From the NCBI GenBank assembly GCA_019690055.1, contig JADGGF010000110.1:1-10709 (forward strand): DNA of 10,709 bases. Reading direction: 5' to 3'. Positions 1-6,051 of this stretch are shown here, one piece after another (position 1 is the first letter of the stretch; each line of letters starts with the position of its first letter). The position numbers and the translations under genes are program-made. The DNA is from Micromonosporaceae bacterium (GTDB lineage Bacteria; Actinomycetota; Actinomycetes; Mycobacteriales; Micromonosporaceae). The notes beneath the pieces were generated by a model, which saw nothing but the letters and a program-made list of their open reading frames with translations, had not been told where the DNA came from and searched no databases.

Positions 1-7
1 AATGAGC

Positions 8-41
8 GTCGCGTGGGCTCGGAGATGTGTATAACCGACAG
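8..41. other. Nextera/Tn5 sequencing adapter remnant at contig end
   Basis: Bases 8-41 align without gaps to the 34-base Illumina Nextera read-2 transposase adapter, with 31 of 34 identities by eye (mismatches at 11, 35 and 36). The inner 19 bases (23-41) match the Tn5 mosaic end AGATGTGTATAAGAGACAG at 17 of 19 positions. A run of nine G follows at 41-49, a typical artefact of two-colour Illumina chemistry. This is almost certainly library sequence left at an assembly end and not genomic DNA. Bases 1-7 and the first bases after the G run should be treated as doubtful. Confidence 0.85.
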
Positions 42-49
42 GGGGGGGG

Positions 50-702
50 TGGTACAGGCATCGTGGGCGCGCCGAGCGAGGTCAGCGAGATGGTCCCGGG
101 CGGCCCAAGCAGCGGCGATGGGCCGGCAGGGCGCCTCAGATGGACGACGACCGGGCATCTAGCGGAGCGGCCGGCGGCGCTCCGCCTCGGAGGGGACACC
201 CCGCCCACCGGGATGCGCGCCGTCGGGCCGTCGGGCCAGTCCGCGCGAGAGTCCGTGGGCGTCGGGCTCCACCCTCCCGGGGAAAGCTGGGCGACCTCCC
301 GGGACCACGGATGCTGGGCGATGAGACCAGTGGCTCGGCCGGCGTGGCTCGGCCGGATCATCTCGGTCGTGGGAGCGTGGGGCTGGCCGAGCCATGGTGT
401 GGCGGTTCCTTCCCGGGGCCGGGCCGCAACGGACCCTGGCGTCGGCGAGCGGGGAGGCCCGCCGACGTGAGGCCGGAGGCCTGCGTCTACGGCCGCGCCA
501 GCGTGGGTTCCGACGGAGGGCAGCGCCCCGTACGCGACCCGAGCGGCCGGCGCCGCACTGGGACCGGAACGACCCCGGGGCGGCCCCCAGGAGAACCCGG
601 CGACGCCAGCAGTGGCGCTGCGGGGCCGCAACCGGGGGCCGACGGAGCGCCCGCTCCGAACTCCGGGCCTGCCGCGCACGTCACGCTCGGGGGCCTCGGC
701 GA
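50..702. other. Gene-free GC-rich stretch left of parS
   Basis: About 650 bases without a gene I can support. Several frames are open on both strands, but the translations are dominated by Arg, Gly, Pro and Ala, show no recognisable domain, and overlap each other in all phases. That is what random open frames look like at this GC. In actinobacteria the 3' end of parB would be expected on this side, but I see no ParB C-terminal sequence. One short tandem repeat (331-358) is present. The extreme left is affected by adapter contamination, so local sequence quality may be poor. A small RNA cannot be excluded. Confidence 0.5.
331..358. repeat. 14-bp tandem direct repeat, two copies
   Basis: TGGCTCGGCCGG occurs at 331-342 and again at 345-356, giving a 14-base period. 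The two copies differ only in the last two bases of the unit (cg versus at). It lies in the gene-free stretch. No function is evident; slippage in GC-rich DNA is the simplest explanation. Confidence 0.5.
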
Positions 703-716
703 GTTTCACGTGAAAC
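703..716. promoter_or_regulatory. parS: parS centromere site (perfect palindrome)
   Basis: GTTTCACGTGAAAC is a perfect 14-bp palindrome and matches the ParB-binding consensus of actinobacteria. Only the outer flanking bases (A and G, against T and A in TGTTTCACGTGAAACA) deviate. ParB nucleates here and spreads on neighbouring DNA for origin segregation with ParA. The site lies 27 bases before the GTG start of the HIT-like gene, so bound ParB could also influence that promoter (inference). An origin-proximal location is supported by the trx/sigM/murJ neighbourhood. Confidence 0.88.
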
Positions 717-743
717 GGGTCATCCGGTCGTTAGGGTCGTCCG

Positions 744-1418
744 GTGCACAACTCCATCCCCTCCCCCGTGCCGCCGTTTGACGAGGCGGCGTTCCCGGAA
801 GACCCGTACCGCGCCAATGCTGGGGAGAGCCACCTCCCGTTCGTCGGGCCGCTCTCAGCGCGTTCGCTCGACCCAGCGACGGAGGAGCCGGATCGGCGGG
901 ACATGGATGAGTGCGACGCCTGCCGTACGCCCGATGAGGGGTACGTGTGGGTGGCCGATCGGTGGCGGGTCCGGGCCACCCGGCGTCCCACCGGTCTCCC
1001 CGTGGTGCTGGCCCTGGAGTCCCGTCCGCACCTCGACCTCGGCGATCTACCTAACCTCCTCGCCGCCGAGCTGGGCGTGATGACGGTCCGGCTGGAGAAG
1101 GCGATCCGGTCGCTGCCGGGCGTCGCTCAGGTCCACGTGCAGCGCTGGGAGGACGGCAACAGCCACCTTCGCCTGTGGTTTCTGGGCCGGCCGACGGGCC
1201 GCCGGGAGCTGTGGGGCCCGTACCTCCGCGCGTGGGACGACGTCCTGCCACCCGTGCCCGAGGACGAGTGGCGCAACCGGCTGGGAATCGTGGCGGCGTG
1301 GCTGGCCGACTTCGGCGGTCGGGCCGTCGTCGATCCGCCCCGCTTCAACTGGCAGGAGCTGTCCGAGCTGTCGGCCACGGAGCTGCCGCTGTCGCCCGAC
1401 GGCGCGGAGGCGGAGTAA
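744..1418 (+). CDS. HIT-like protein with degraded histidine motif
   Basis: 224 residues from a GTG start, preceded by AGGG at 733-736 (7-base spacing). An in-frame ATG at 903 (residue 54) is an alternative start; the first 53 residues look poorly structured. The conserved core begins with a C57-x-x-C60 pair, possibly a remnant or half zinc site. It continues through VVLALESRPHLDL (88-99) and DLPNLLAAELG to VHVQRWEDGNSHLRLWF (130-146), which has the layout of HIT-superfamily nucleotide hydrolases and transferases. The normal HxHxH triad is reduced to H141-L-R-L-W, so classical HIT catalysis is doubtful. There is no signal peptide or membrane segment; it should be cytosolic. It lies just downstream of a parS and 123 bases before the GNAT gene on the same strand, where conserved but uncharacterised genes follow parB in actinobacteria. 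The HIT assignment is by pattern only; the actual function is unknown. Confidence 0.72.
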   Translation: MHNSIPSPVPPFDEAAFPEDPYRANAGESHLPFVGPLSARSLDPATEEPDRRDMDECDACRTPDEGYVWVADRWRVRATRRPTGLPVVLALESRPHLDLGDLPNLLAAELGVMTVRLEKAIRSLPGVAQVHVQRWEDGNSHLRLWFLGRPTGRRELWGPYLRAWDDVLPPVPEDEWRNRLGIVAAWLADFGGRAVVDPPRFNWQELSELSATELPLSPDGAEAE

Positions 1419-1458
1419 GCCGGTGGGAGACACGATCGCCCATTGCCCGCACATCCCA

Positions 1459-1473
1459 GACGGCTCAACCGTC
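1459..1473. other. Small hairpin between HIT-like and GNAT genes
   Basis: GACGG-ctcaa-CCGTC forms a 5-bp stem with a 5-base loop in the 123-base gap between the two plus-strand genes. No T tract follows. It could be a weak terminator or attenuator, but a stem this short is also expected by chance in such DNA. Confidence 0.25.
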
Positions 1474-1541
1474 CCGGGCGTACGATCAGTACACTTTCCG
1501 GGCTCGATCCGAGTTCCAACACGCCACGTCGGAGGGCCGTG

Positions 1542-2354
1542 ATGTCGCGCCGCCTGGTCAACCTCACGCTCGATACGCTCGAGGACCTCCCGCGTCGCTG
1601 CCGTCAGTGTGTCTTCTGGGAGCTCGATCCGGTCGCCGCCGAGCGAGCCTGCGCCACGGGCGATCCCGGCCTCGAGAAGGAAGCCTGGGTGTCCCGGACC
1701 CTGCTGGAGTGGGGTTCGTGCGGGAAGCTCGTCTACGTCGACGGCATGCCGGCGGGGTTCACGCTCTACTCCCCGCCGGCGTACGTTCCTCGGTCGATGG
1801 CCTTCCCGACGAGCCCGGTGTCACCGGACGCGGTCCTGCTGATGACAGCCCACATCGTCCCGGCCTTCGTCGGCGGTGGCCTCGGTCGGATGCTGATCCA
1901 AGGGGTCGCTCGTGACGTGTCCAAGCGGGGCGTTCGGGCCATTGAGGCGTTCGGTGATGCGACCGGTGGTGAGCCCGACGAGCGGCCCGGGTGCCTCGCC
2001 CCGGTCGACTTCTACCTCGCCGTGGGGTTCAAGACCGTACGCCCGCATCCCCGCGTGCCCCGCGTCCGGCTCGAGCTGCGCACGGCGCTGTCGTGGAAGT
2101 CGGATGTGGAGTACGCCCTGGAGAAGCTGCTCGGTTCGATGAACCCGGAGTCGATCCTGCGGCCGGCCACGCGTGCGCTGACCAGGAACGCCGCCGAGCC
2201 GGTGGCCAGCATCCCTGATGTTTCACATGAAACGCCCCGTCACACCCGGCTGAGCGGTCAGAGCACGACGAGCGGTCACACCGTGACGAGGGTGGACTCC
2301 CCCGCGACCGCGCCTACCGGTGCCTCGAGCTCGGCCGGCGCGTACAGCCGCTGA
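1542..2354 (+). CDS. GNAT-family N-acetyltransferase
   Basis: 270 residues. I chose the ATG at 1542 because GGAGGG (1531-1536) sits 5 bases upstream; the frame is open further back, to 1443, without a better ribosome site. The fold signature is the GNAT core: VYVDGMPAGFTLYSPP (64-79, strands 3-4), VLLMTAHIVPAFVGGGLGRMLIQG (98-121, motif A with the acetyl-CoA-binding glycine loop at 110-117), an EAFGDA strand (135-140) and FYLAVGFKTV (157-166, motif B). A C20-x-x-C23 pair is near the N terminus. Substrate unknown. The last 55 or so residues are polar and disordered (Ser, Thr, Ala, Pro) and carry two unusual features: a parS embedded in codons 227-231 (VSHET), and a 79-base tail-to-tail overlap with the amidase gene. 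It belongs to the conserved set of genes next to parB in actinobacteria; acetylation of a cell-wall or segregation partner would be speculation. Confidence 0.85.
   Translation: MSRRLVNLTLDTLEDLPRRCRQCVFWELDPVAAERACATGDPGLEKEAWVSRTLLEWGSCGKLVYVDGMPAGFTLYSPPAYVPRSMAFPTSPVSPDAVLLMTAHIVPAFVGGGLGRMLIQGVARDVSKRGVRAIEAFGDATGGEPDERPGCLAPVDFYLAVGFKTVRPHPRVPRVRLELRTALSWKSDVEYALEKLLGSMNPESILRPATRALTRNAAEPVASIPDVSHETPRHTRLSGQSTTSGHTVTRVDSPATAPTGASSSAGAYSR
2219..2234. promoter_or_regulatory. parS: parS-like site inside the GNAT gene
   Basis: TGTTTCACATGAAACG matches the parS consensus TGTTTCACGTGAAACA at 14 of 16 bases: the central G is A, and the last base differs. The left flank is a better match than in the first site. 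It lies in the coding sequence for the disordered C-terminal tail of the GNAT protein and encodes V-S-H-E-T. Intragenic parS sites near the origin are common in bacteria. It is 1.5 kb from the first site, consistent with a parS cluster next to parAB. Confidence 0.75.
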
Positions 2355-3427
2355 ACCGCGGTGGTGATCGCGGCCGCCACGGTGTCGCGGAAGGTCGGTT
2401 CGATGAGCAGCGTGCGGTCGTCGGGCGAGGTGAGGTAGCCGAACTCCACCCGGACCGCGGGCATGCGTGTGAGGCGGAGGAGGTCCCAGGTCTTGGCGTG
2501 GGTCCGGCAGTCGCGCAGCCCGGTGCGGTTCACGATCTCGTCCTGCACCAGCTCGGCGAGGCGTTCGCCGAGCGTCGAGGTGACGCCGCCGTCCGATCCG
2601 GCCGCGTAGCCGTAGTGGTAGGTGGCCACGCCCGAGGCGTACGGGCTGGGGTGTCCGTCCAAATGCAGCGACAGGACGAGTTCCGCGCCGAGCTCGTTGG
2701 CGAGCGAAGCGCGGTTGGCCTCGGTCAGCGGTCCTGTCGGGCGGATGCCCCGCGTGAGGTACACCCGCACGCCGAGCGCGGTCAGCTGCTCCGCGAGGCG
2801 CGCGGCGAGGTCGTACGCCAGGTCGGCCTCCGTCCATCGCTGCCCCGCCTCGGCCACGCTGATGCCGGGGTCGTCGCCGCCGTGACCGGGGTCGAGGACG
2901 ATGCGCCGACCCGCGAGAGCCGGCCCGCTGGCGTGCAACCGTACGGTCTCTCGCAGCAGCGTCGGCCGGCCACCGACAACCTTGCGTCCGAGTCGCCGGA
3001 GGGCGGCCACGGTGGCTGGACCACAGACGCCGTCGGCCACCAGGCCGACCTCGCGCTGGAAGGTGGCGAGCGCGGCGGCGGTACGCCGACCGAAGATGCC
3101 GTCGGCCCGACCGAGGTCGTAGCCGAGCTCCAGCAGCCGTTCCTGCAACTGCCGGACGTCATCGCCGAAGAGGGGCTCGGGCTGCTCATGGGCAAGGACG
3201 CGCGCACCGAGCGTCCACCGTGCCGCGTCCAGGGCACGCCAGGTCTCCTCGGTCACGTCGCCCGTCACGGTCAGCCCACGCGCCTGCTGGAAGGCCCGCA
3301 CGGCCTGCTCGACGCGAGCATCGAACGTGTCGCTGCCATCGTCGGCGTCGAGCAGCGACAGCGTCCGCAGGATGGCCCTGATCTCGATCACTGCCGGGCC
3401 GGCGTCCCCCCGTCCGATGACCAGCAT
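2276..3427 (-). CDS. cwlM: CwlM-like peptidoglycan-binding amidase (Amidase_3)
   Basis: 383 residues with a GGGGAGG ribosome site 5 bases before the ATG. There are two N-terminal PG_binding_1 repeats (about 10-66 and 88-146; the second ends in DGIFGRRTAAALATFQREVGL-type sequence), then an Amidase_3 domain (174-362). Zinc ligands and the catalytic acid are all visible: H182 (LDPGHGG), E200 (TEADLAYDL), H255 (LSLHLDG) and E328 (VRVEFGYL). There is no signal peptide, so the protein should stay in the cytoplasm. That is the hallmark of CwlM, which in mycobacteria is phosphorylated by PknB and then stimulates MurA, and which is also linked to FhaA and MurJ. The C-terminal tail ends in ESTLVTV with T379 and T382, placed like the regulatory threonines of CwlM (inference). 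Synteny with trxA, trxB, sigM and murJ supports this identity over a secreted autolysin. The last 25 codons overlap the convergent GNAT gene. Confidence 0.9.
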   Translation of the reverse strand: MLVIGRGDAGPAVIEIRAILRTLSLLDADDGSDTFDARVEQAVRAFQQARGLTVTGDVTEETWRALDAARWTLGARVLAHEQPEPLFGDDVRQLQERLLELGYDLGRADGIFGRRTAAALATFQREVGLVADGVCGPATVAALRRLGRKVVGGRPTLLRETVRLHASGPALAGRRIVLDPGHGGDDPGISVAEAGQRWTEADLAYDLAARLAEQLTALGVRVYLTRGIRPTGPLTEANRASLANELGAELVLSLHLDGHPSPYASGVATYHYGYAAGSDGGVTSTLGERLAELVQDEIVNRTGLRDCRTHAKTWDLLRLTRMPAVRVEFGYLTSPDDRTLLIEPTFRDTVAAAITTAVQRLYAPAELEAPVGAVAGESTLVTV

Positions 3428-3515
3428 CGGCGCCTCCCCTCTCTCGCTCGCGGGAGCCTACCCCGGCCCGGCGAGGCGCGCCGGGCGATCGGACCATGAG
3501 CGTCCAGAGACGGAA

Positions 3516-3549
3516 CCGCCCGGTACGACGGACGTGTCGTGCCGGGCGG
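3516..3549 (-). terminator. Strong hairpin after trxA
   Basis: Arms 3516-3529 (CCGCCCGGTACGAC) and 3536-3549 (GTCGTGCCGGGCGG) pair over 14 bp with one G-T wobble and a 6-base loop. It lies 31 bases past the trxA stop and about 90 bases before the cwlM start on the minus strand. No T run follows, which is usual for actinobacterial terminators. The most likely job is ending the trxBA transcript; cwlM would then use its own promoter within 3428-3515 (inference). Confidence 0.65.
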
Positions 3550-3580
3550 TGGTGGTCGACGCTGGTGGTCGACGGTGGCG

Positions 3581-3901
3581 TCAGAGCGCCGACTCGATGA
3601 ACTGGATGATGTCACTCTTCGGCTTGGCGCCGATCGATCCGACGACTTCACCGTTCTTGAAGATCGTGAGCGTCGGCAGGGACATCACCTGGTACCGCAG
3701 TGCCGTCTCCGAGTTCTCGTCGATGTTCATCTTGACGATCTCGATCTTCTGGCCGAGCTCCGACTCGGCGATCTCATTGAGCACCGTGTGGATCTTGCGG
3801 CACGGTGCGCACCACTCGGCCCAGAAGTCCACGAGCACGGGGCGCGGCGCGGCCAGCACATCAGTGGCGAAGGTGGCGTCGGTGACGTCCTTGACGGGCA
3901 T
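3581..3901 (-). CDS. trxA: Thioredoxin
   Basis: 106 residues, the full length of a bacterial thioredoxin. The active site is W30-C31-A32-P33-C34 in FWAEWCAPCRK; Ala replaces the more usual Gly of WCGPC, a common variant in this clade. The cis-proline is P76 (SLPTLTIF), followed by FKNGE and the terminal helix. The buried Asp is D25 (VLVDFW). The ATG is preceded by AAGGAG at 3906-3911. It reduces protein disulfides in the cytosol and is itself reduced by the TrxB encoded 64 bases upstream. Probably co-transcribed with trxB from the SigR-type promoter at 5005-5031; the AT-rich gap between the genes may hold a second promoter. Confidence 0.97.
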   Translation of the reverse strand: MPVKDVTDATFATDVLAAPRPVLVDFWAEWCAPCRKIHTVLNEIAESELGQKIEIVKMNIDENSETALRYQVMSLPTLTIFKNGEVVGSIGAKPKSDIIQFIESAL

Positions 3902-3965
3902 GCTTCTCCTTCACAGGGGCGCTACAGAGCGATTCAGAGTATTAGAAATCTTGTATATAGAAGTC
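3902..3965 (-). promoter_or_regulatory. AT-rich trxB-trxA spacer with promoter-like hexamers
   Basis: The gap between trxB and trxA contains a conspicuous low-GC patch (about 3939-3962) in otherwise very GC-rich DNA. Read on the minus strand it shows TATATAC (3953-3959) and TAATAC (3939-3944), both resembling -10 boxes. I see no convincing -35 at the right distance and no GGAAT...GTT pair. It may give trxA a separate basal promoter, or be an RNA-processing site; this is inference. Confidence 0.35.
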
Positions 3966-4916
3966 CTATCGAAGCACCCCAGCCGCCGCGGAGAGGGCGG
4001 CGAGGTAGCGCTCGGCGTCCAACGCGGCCGCGCAGCCGGAACCGGCCGCGGTGATCGCCTGCCGGTACGTGTGGTCGACCAGGTCGCCGGCGGCGAAGAC
4101 ACCGGGCACGCTCGTACGGGTGCTCGGCGCCTCGACCTTTACGTAACCGTTCTCGTCGATGTCAACCTGGCCCGCGAAGAGCTCGCTGCGGGGAACGTGC
4201 CCGATCGCCACGAAGACACCGGTCACGTCCAGGACCCGTTCGGCGCCGCTCACCACGTCCCGCACCCGGACGCCGTGGACCTTGCCGTCGGGGCCAAGGA
4301 TCTCGGTGACCACCGTGTTCCACTCGACCTTGATCTTCGGGTTGGCGAGCGCCCGGTCGGCCATGATGCGGCTGGCGCGGAAGGCGTCGCGCCGGTGAAT
4401 GATCGTCACCGACTCGGCGAACCGGGTGAGGAACGTGGCCTCCTCCATGGCCGAGTCCCCGCCGCCCACGACGGCGATGTGCTGGTTGCGGAAGAAGAAG
4501 CCGTCACACGTGGCACAGAATGAGACCCCGTGCCCGAGCAGCTCCTGCTCGCCCGGCACGTTCAGCGGCCGGTACGCGGACCCGGTGGCGAGGATGACCG
4601 CCCGCGCCCGGTACGCCTTGTCGCCCACCCACACCGTCTTGACGTCGCCGGCGAGCTCGACGGCGGTGGCGTCGTCCGTGAGGAGGTGGGCGCCGAACCG
4701 CTCGGCCTGCTTGCGCATGCCGTCCATCAGGTCCGGTCCCATGATCCCGTCCGGGAAGCCGGGGAAGTTCTCGACCTCGGTGGTGAGCATGAGGGCGCCG
4801 CCGGACTGGACCCCTTCGATCACCAGGGGCTTGAGATTCGCCCGTGCGGTGTAGATCGCGGCGGTGTAGCCCGCCGGGCCTGAGCCGATGATGATCACAT
4901 CACGCACGTCGTCCAT
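3966..4916 (-). CDS. trxB: Thioredoxin-disulfide reductase
   Basis: 316 residues, typical of the low-molecular-weight NADPH-thioredoxin reductases. FAD-binding GSGPAG at 11-16; redox motif C134-A-T-C137 in FCATCDG; NADPH-binding GGGDSA at 151-156 with HRRDAFR (174-180) for the 2'-phosphate; C-terminal FAD motif GVFAAGDLVDHTYRQAITAAGSGCAAA (272-298). The frame is open to 5063, but I start at the ATG at 4916 because it follows GGAGG at a 5-base spacing. It also gives the usual N terminus, and the longer versions would run through the promoter at 5005-5031. It transfers electrons from NADPH to the thioredoxin encoded just downstream, in the cytosol. Expression is probably under SigR-type disulfide-stress control. 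Confidence 0.97.
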   Translation of the reverse strand: MDDVRDVIIIGSGPAGYTAAIYTARANLKPLVIEGVQSGGALMLTTEVENFPGFPDGIMGPDLMDGMRKQAERFGAHLLTDDATAVELAGDVKTVWVGDKAYRARAVILATGSAYRPLNVPGEQELLGHGVSFCATCDGFFFRNQHIAVVGGGDSAMEEATFLTRFAESVTIIHRRDAFRASRIMADRALANPKIKVEWNTVVTEILGPDGKVHGVRVRDVVSGAERVLDVTGVFVAIGHVPRSELFAGQVDIDENGYVKVEAPSTRTSVPGVFAAGDLVDHTYRQAITAAGSGCAAALDAERYLAALSAAAGVLR

Positions 4917-5004
4917 GGGGGCCTCCATCGGTCCGCTCGCACCGCAAGCGGTACAGGTCATGGGCGGAGCGCCATCGTCCGATGCTCTCCGTCCGTCCGG
5001 CAGC

Positions 5005-5031
5005 AACGCCATGGTACGGACACCGATTCCC
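5005..5031 (-). promoter_or_regulatory. SigR/SigH-type promoter of trxBA
   Basis: On the minus strand GGGAAT (5031-5026) is followed after exactly 18 bases by GTT (5007-5005). This is the consensus GGAAT-N18-GTT of the disulfide-stress ECF sigma factor SigR of Streptomyces (SigH in mycobacteria), whose classic target is trxBA. Transcription would begin a few bases past the GTT, near 4998, leaving a leader of about 80 bases before the trxB ATG at 4916. The matching spacing and the right downstream genes make chance unlikely. Confidence 0.8.
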
Positions 5032-5118
5032 GGGACGGGTGTGCTCGGCGCGGCGTGGCGCACCCCAGCGATGAACCCACCGGCGAATCCCGACCGACAA
5101 TCCGGCCGGCGAGCCGGG

Positions 5119-6051
5119 TCACCTCACCCGGACGGACGCGAGCTCATCAGGGCCGTCGGTGCCACACCTCGCCCCGAGCGCGACGACGGTTATCGCCGCG
5201 CCGTCCTGGACCACGACCACCACAGCGGGCTCGCCCTCGAACCGGGCGAAGTCCACGACCGTGACCATGCCTGGGTAGGCGGACCGCAGCGTGGTGAGGC
5301 AGCGGGCGAGACCATCCGGCGTGGCGACGTCAGTGAGCGAGTCCTCGACCGTGAGCCGGTTCATGTCGACGTCCAGCCCCCCCGAGGGCTTGGGCGCGAC
5401 CGCCGCGCCTTCGTGGACCAGGTTCGGCAGGCTGGCGCTGGTGTAGTCGGTGCCGGACGCGAGGATCCGGGTGCCGGCGTCACTGGCGACGACGGGCGCC
5501 TCCGCCGATTCGTTGCCCGGGCCGGACATCACCTCTCCGGCATCCGTCGCCGACCGAACCCCGTTGGTGACACCACGAAGCGCCAGCGTGCCCAGGCCGC
5601 CCATGGCCGCGAGCACGAGCACGCCGGCGGCGATCCGCAGCAGGGCAGGCACCCGCCGGGGGCGGCCCGGCCGGACCCGGCGGGGACGAGTGCCGGGCGG
5701 ACGAGTGCCCGACGGACCGGTGCTGGACGGACCGGTGCTGGACGGGCTCGTGCGGTGCGGACGGCTGGGGCCGCCGCTGGCCGGACGATCCGAACGGGCG
5801 TCGGCGAGCGCCGCATCGAGGCGGGCCGCCACCTCGGCGGGCATCGTGACCGGGGTCTCGGCGGCCGACCGCAGCGCCGCCGAGACGGCGGGCTGGGCCG
5901 CGAGGAGCTCAGCATGAGCGGCGGCCCACCGGTCGTCGGTGCTGATCAGGCGGGCGACCTCATCGGCCTCGGCGCCGGAGAGGGCACCGGCGGTGTAGTC
6001 GGCCAGCCGGTCGAGCTCATCCCAGGTCAGACCGGTCCACGCCCCGCTCAT
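5119..6051 (-). CDS. Anti-sigma factor partner of SigM (membrane protein)
   Basis: 310 residues. The start codon overlaps the sigM stop in an ATGA, and GGGAGG precedes it, so translation is probably coupled. The N-terminal acidic helical region (WDELDRLADYTAGALSGAEADEVARLI, 10-36) resembles the sigma-binding part of anti-sigma factors. It lacks the HxxxCxxC zinc motif, so it is not a redox-sensing ZAS protein. A Pro/Ser/Thr/Arg linker (about 91-133) contains five pentapeptide repeats. One membrane helix spans about 134-158 after an Arg cluster. An extracytoplasmic domain (159-310) has two cysteines, C251 and C296, which might form a disulfide. Position and architecture correspond to the mycobacterial SigM anti-sigma factor RsmA (Rv3912). 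It should hold SigM at the membrane and release it on an envelope signal. No protease site is evident from the sequence. Confidence 0.8.
   Translation of the reverse strand: MSGAWTGLTWDELDRLADYTAGALSGAEADEVARLISTDDRWAAAHAELLAAQPAVSAALRSAAETPVTMPAEVAARLDAALADARSDRPASGGPSRPHRTSPSSTGPSSTGPSGTRPPGTRPRRVRPGRPRRVPALLRIAAGVLVLAAMGGLGTLALRGVTNGVRSATDAGEVMSGPGNESAEAPVVASDAGTRILASGTDYTSASLPNLVHEGAAVAPKPSGGLDVDMNRLTVEDSLTDVATPDGLARCLTTLRSAYPGMVTVVDFARFEGEPAVVVVVQDGAAITVVALGARCGTDGPDELASVRVR
5677..5751 (-). repeat. Five 15-bp repeats coding pentapeptides in anti-sigma linker
   Basis: In frame with the anti-sigma gene, residues 101-125 read TSPSS, TGPSS, TGPSG, TRPPG, TRPRR: five units of T-x-P-x-x. The central DNA units at 5711-5725 and 5726-5740 are identical, and the outer ones are diverged. 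The repeat sits in the cytoplasmic linker just before the membrane helix, so the copy number may set linker length. Recent slippage duplication is the likely origin. Confidence 0.8.

Noticed and set aside
1..743. Replication origin or DnaA-box cluster near the parS
   Set aside because: I searched by eye for TTGTCCACA/TTATCCACA-type boxes on both strands and saw none; parS alone does not mark oriC.
140..1080. Open frames at 140-781 and 394-1080 on the plus strand as possible genes
   Set aside because: They overlap each other and the HIT-like gene, translate to Arg/Gly/Pro-rich text without domains, and run straight through the parS site; typical spurious frames of GC-rich DNA.
1481..1486. TACGAT as a -10 box for the GNAT gene
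   Set aside because: There is no acceptable -35 at 16-18 bases upstream, and single hexamers of this quality are expected by chance.
2498..3499. Long plus-strand frame antisense to the amidase gene
   Set aside because: It mirrors the amidase codons, has no recognisable domain, and the amidase on the other strand has all its catalytic motifs.
3327..4523. 398-codon plus-strand frame across trxA and trxB
   Set aside because: Antisense shadow of two unmistakable genes; no motifs and no ribosome site.
4917..5063. N-terminal extension of TrxB to an upstream ATG at 5063
   Set aside because: It would run through the SigR-type promoter, adds 49 residues unlike any TrxB, and the ATG at 4916 has GGAGG at the right distance.
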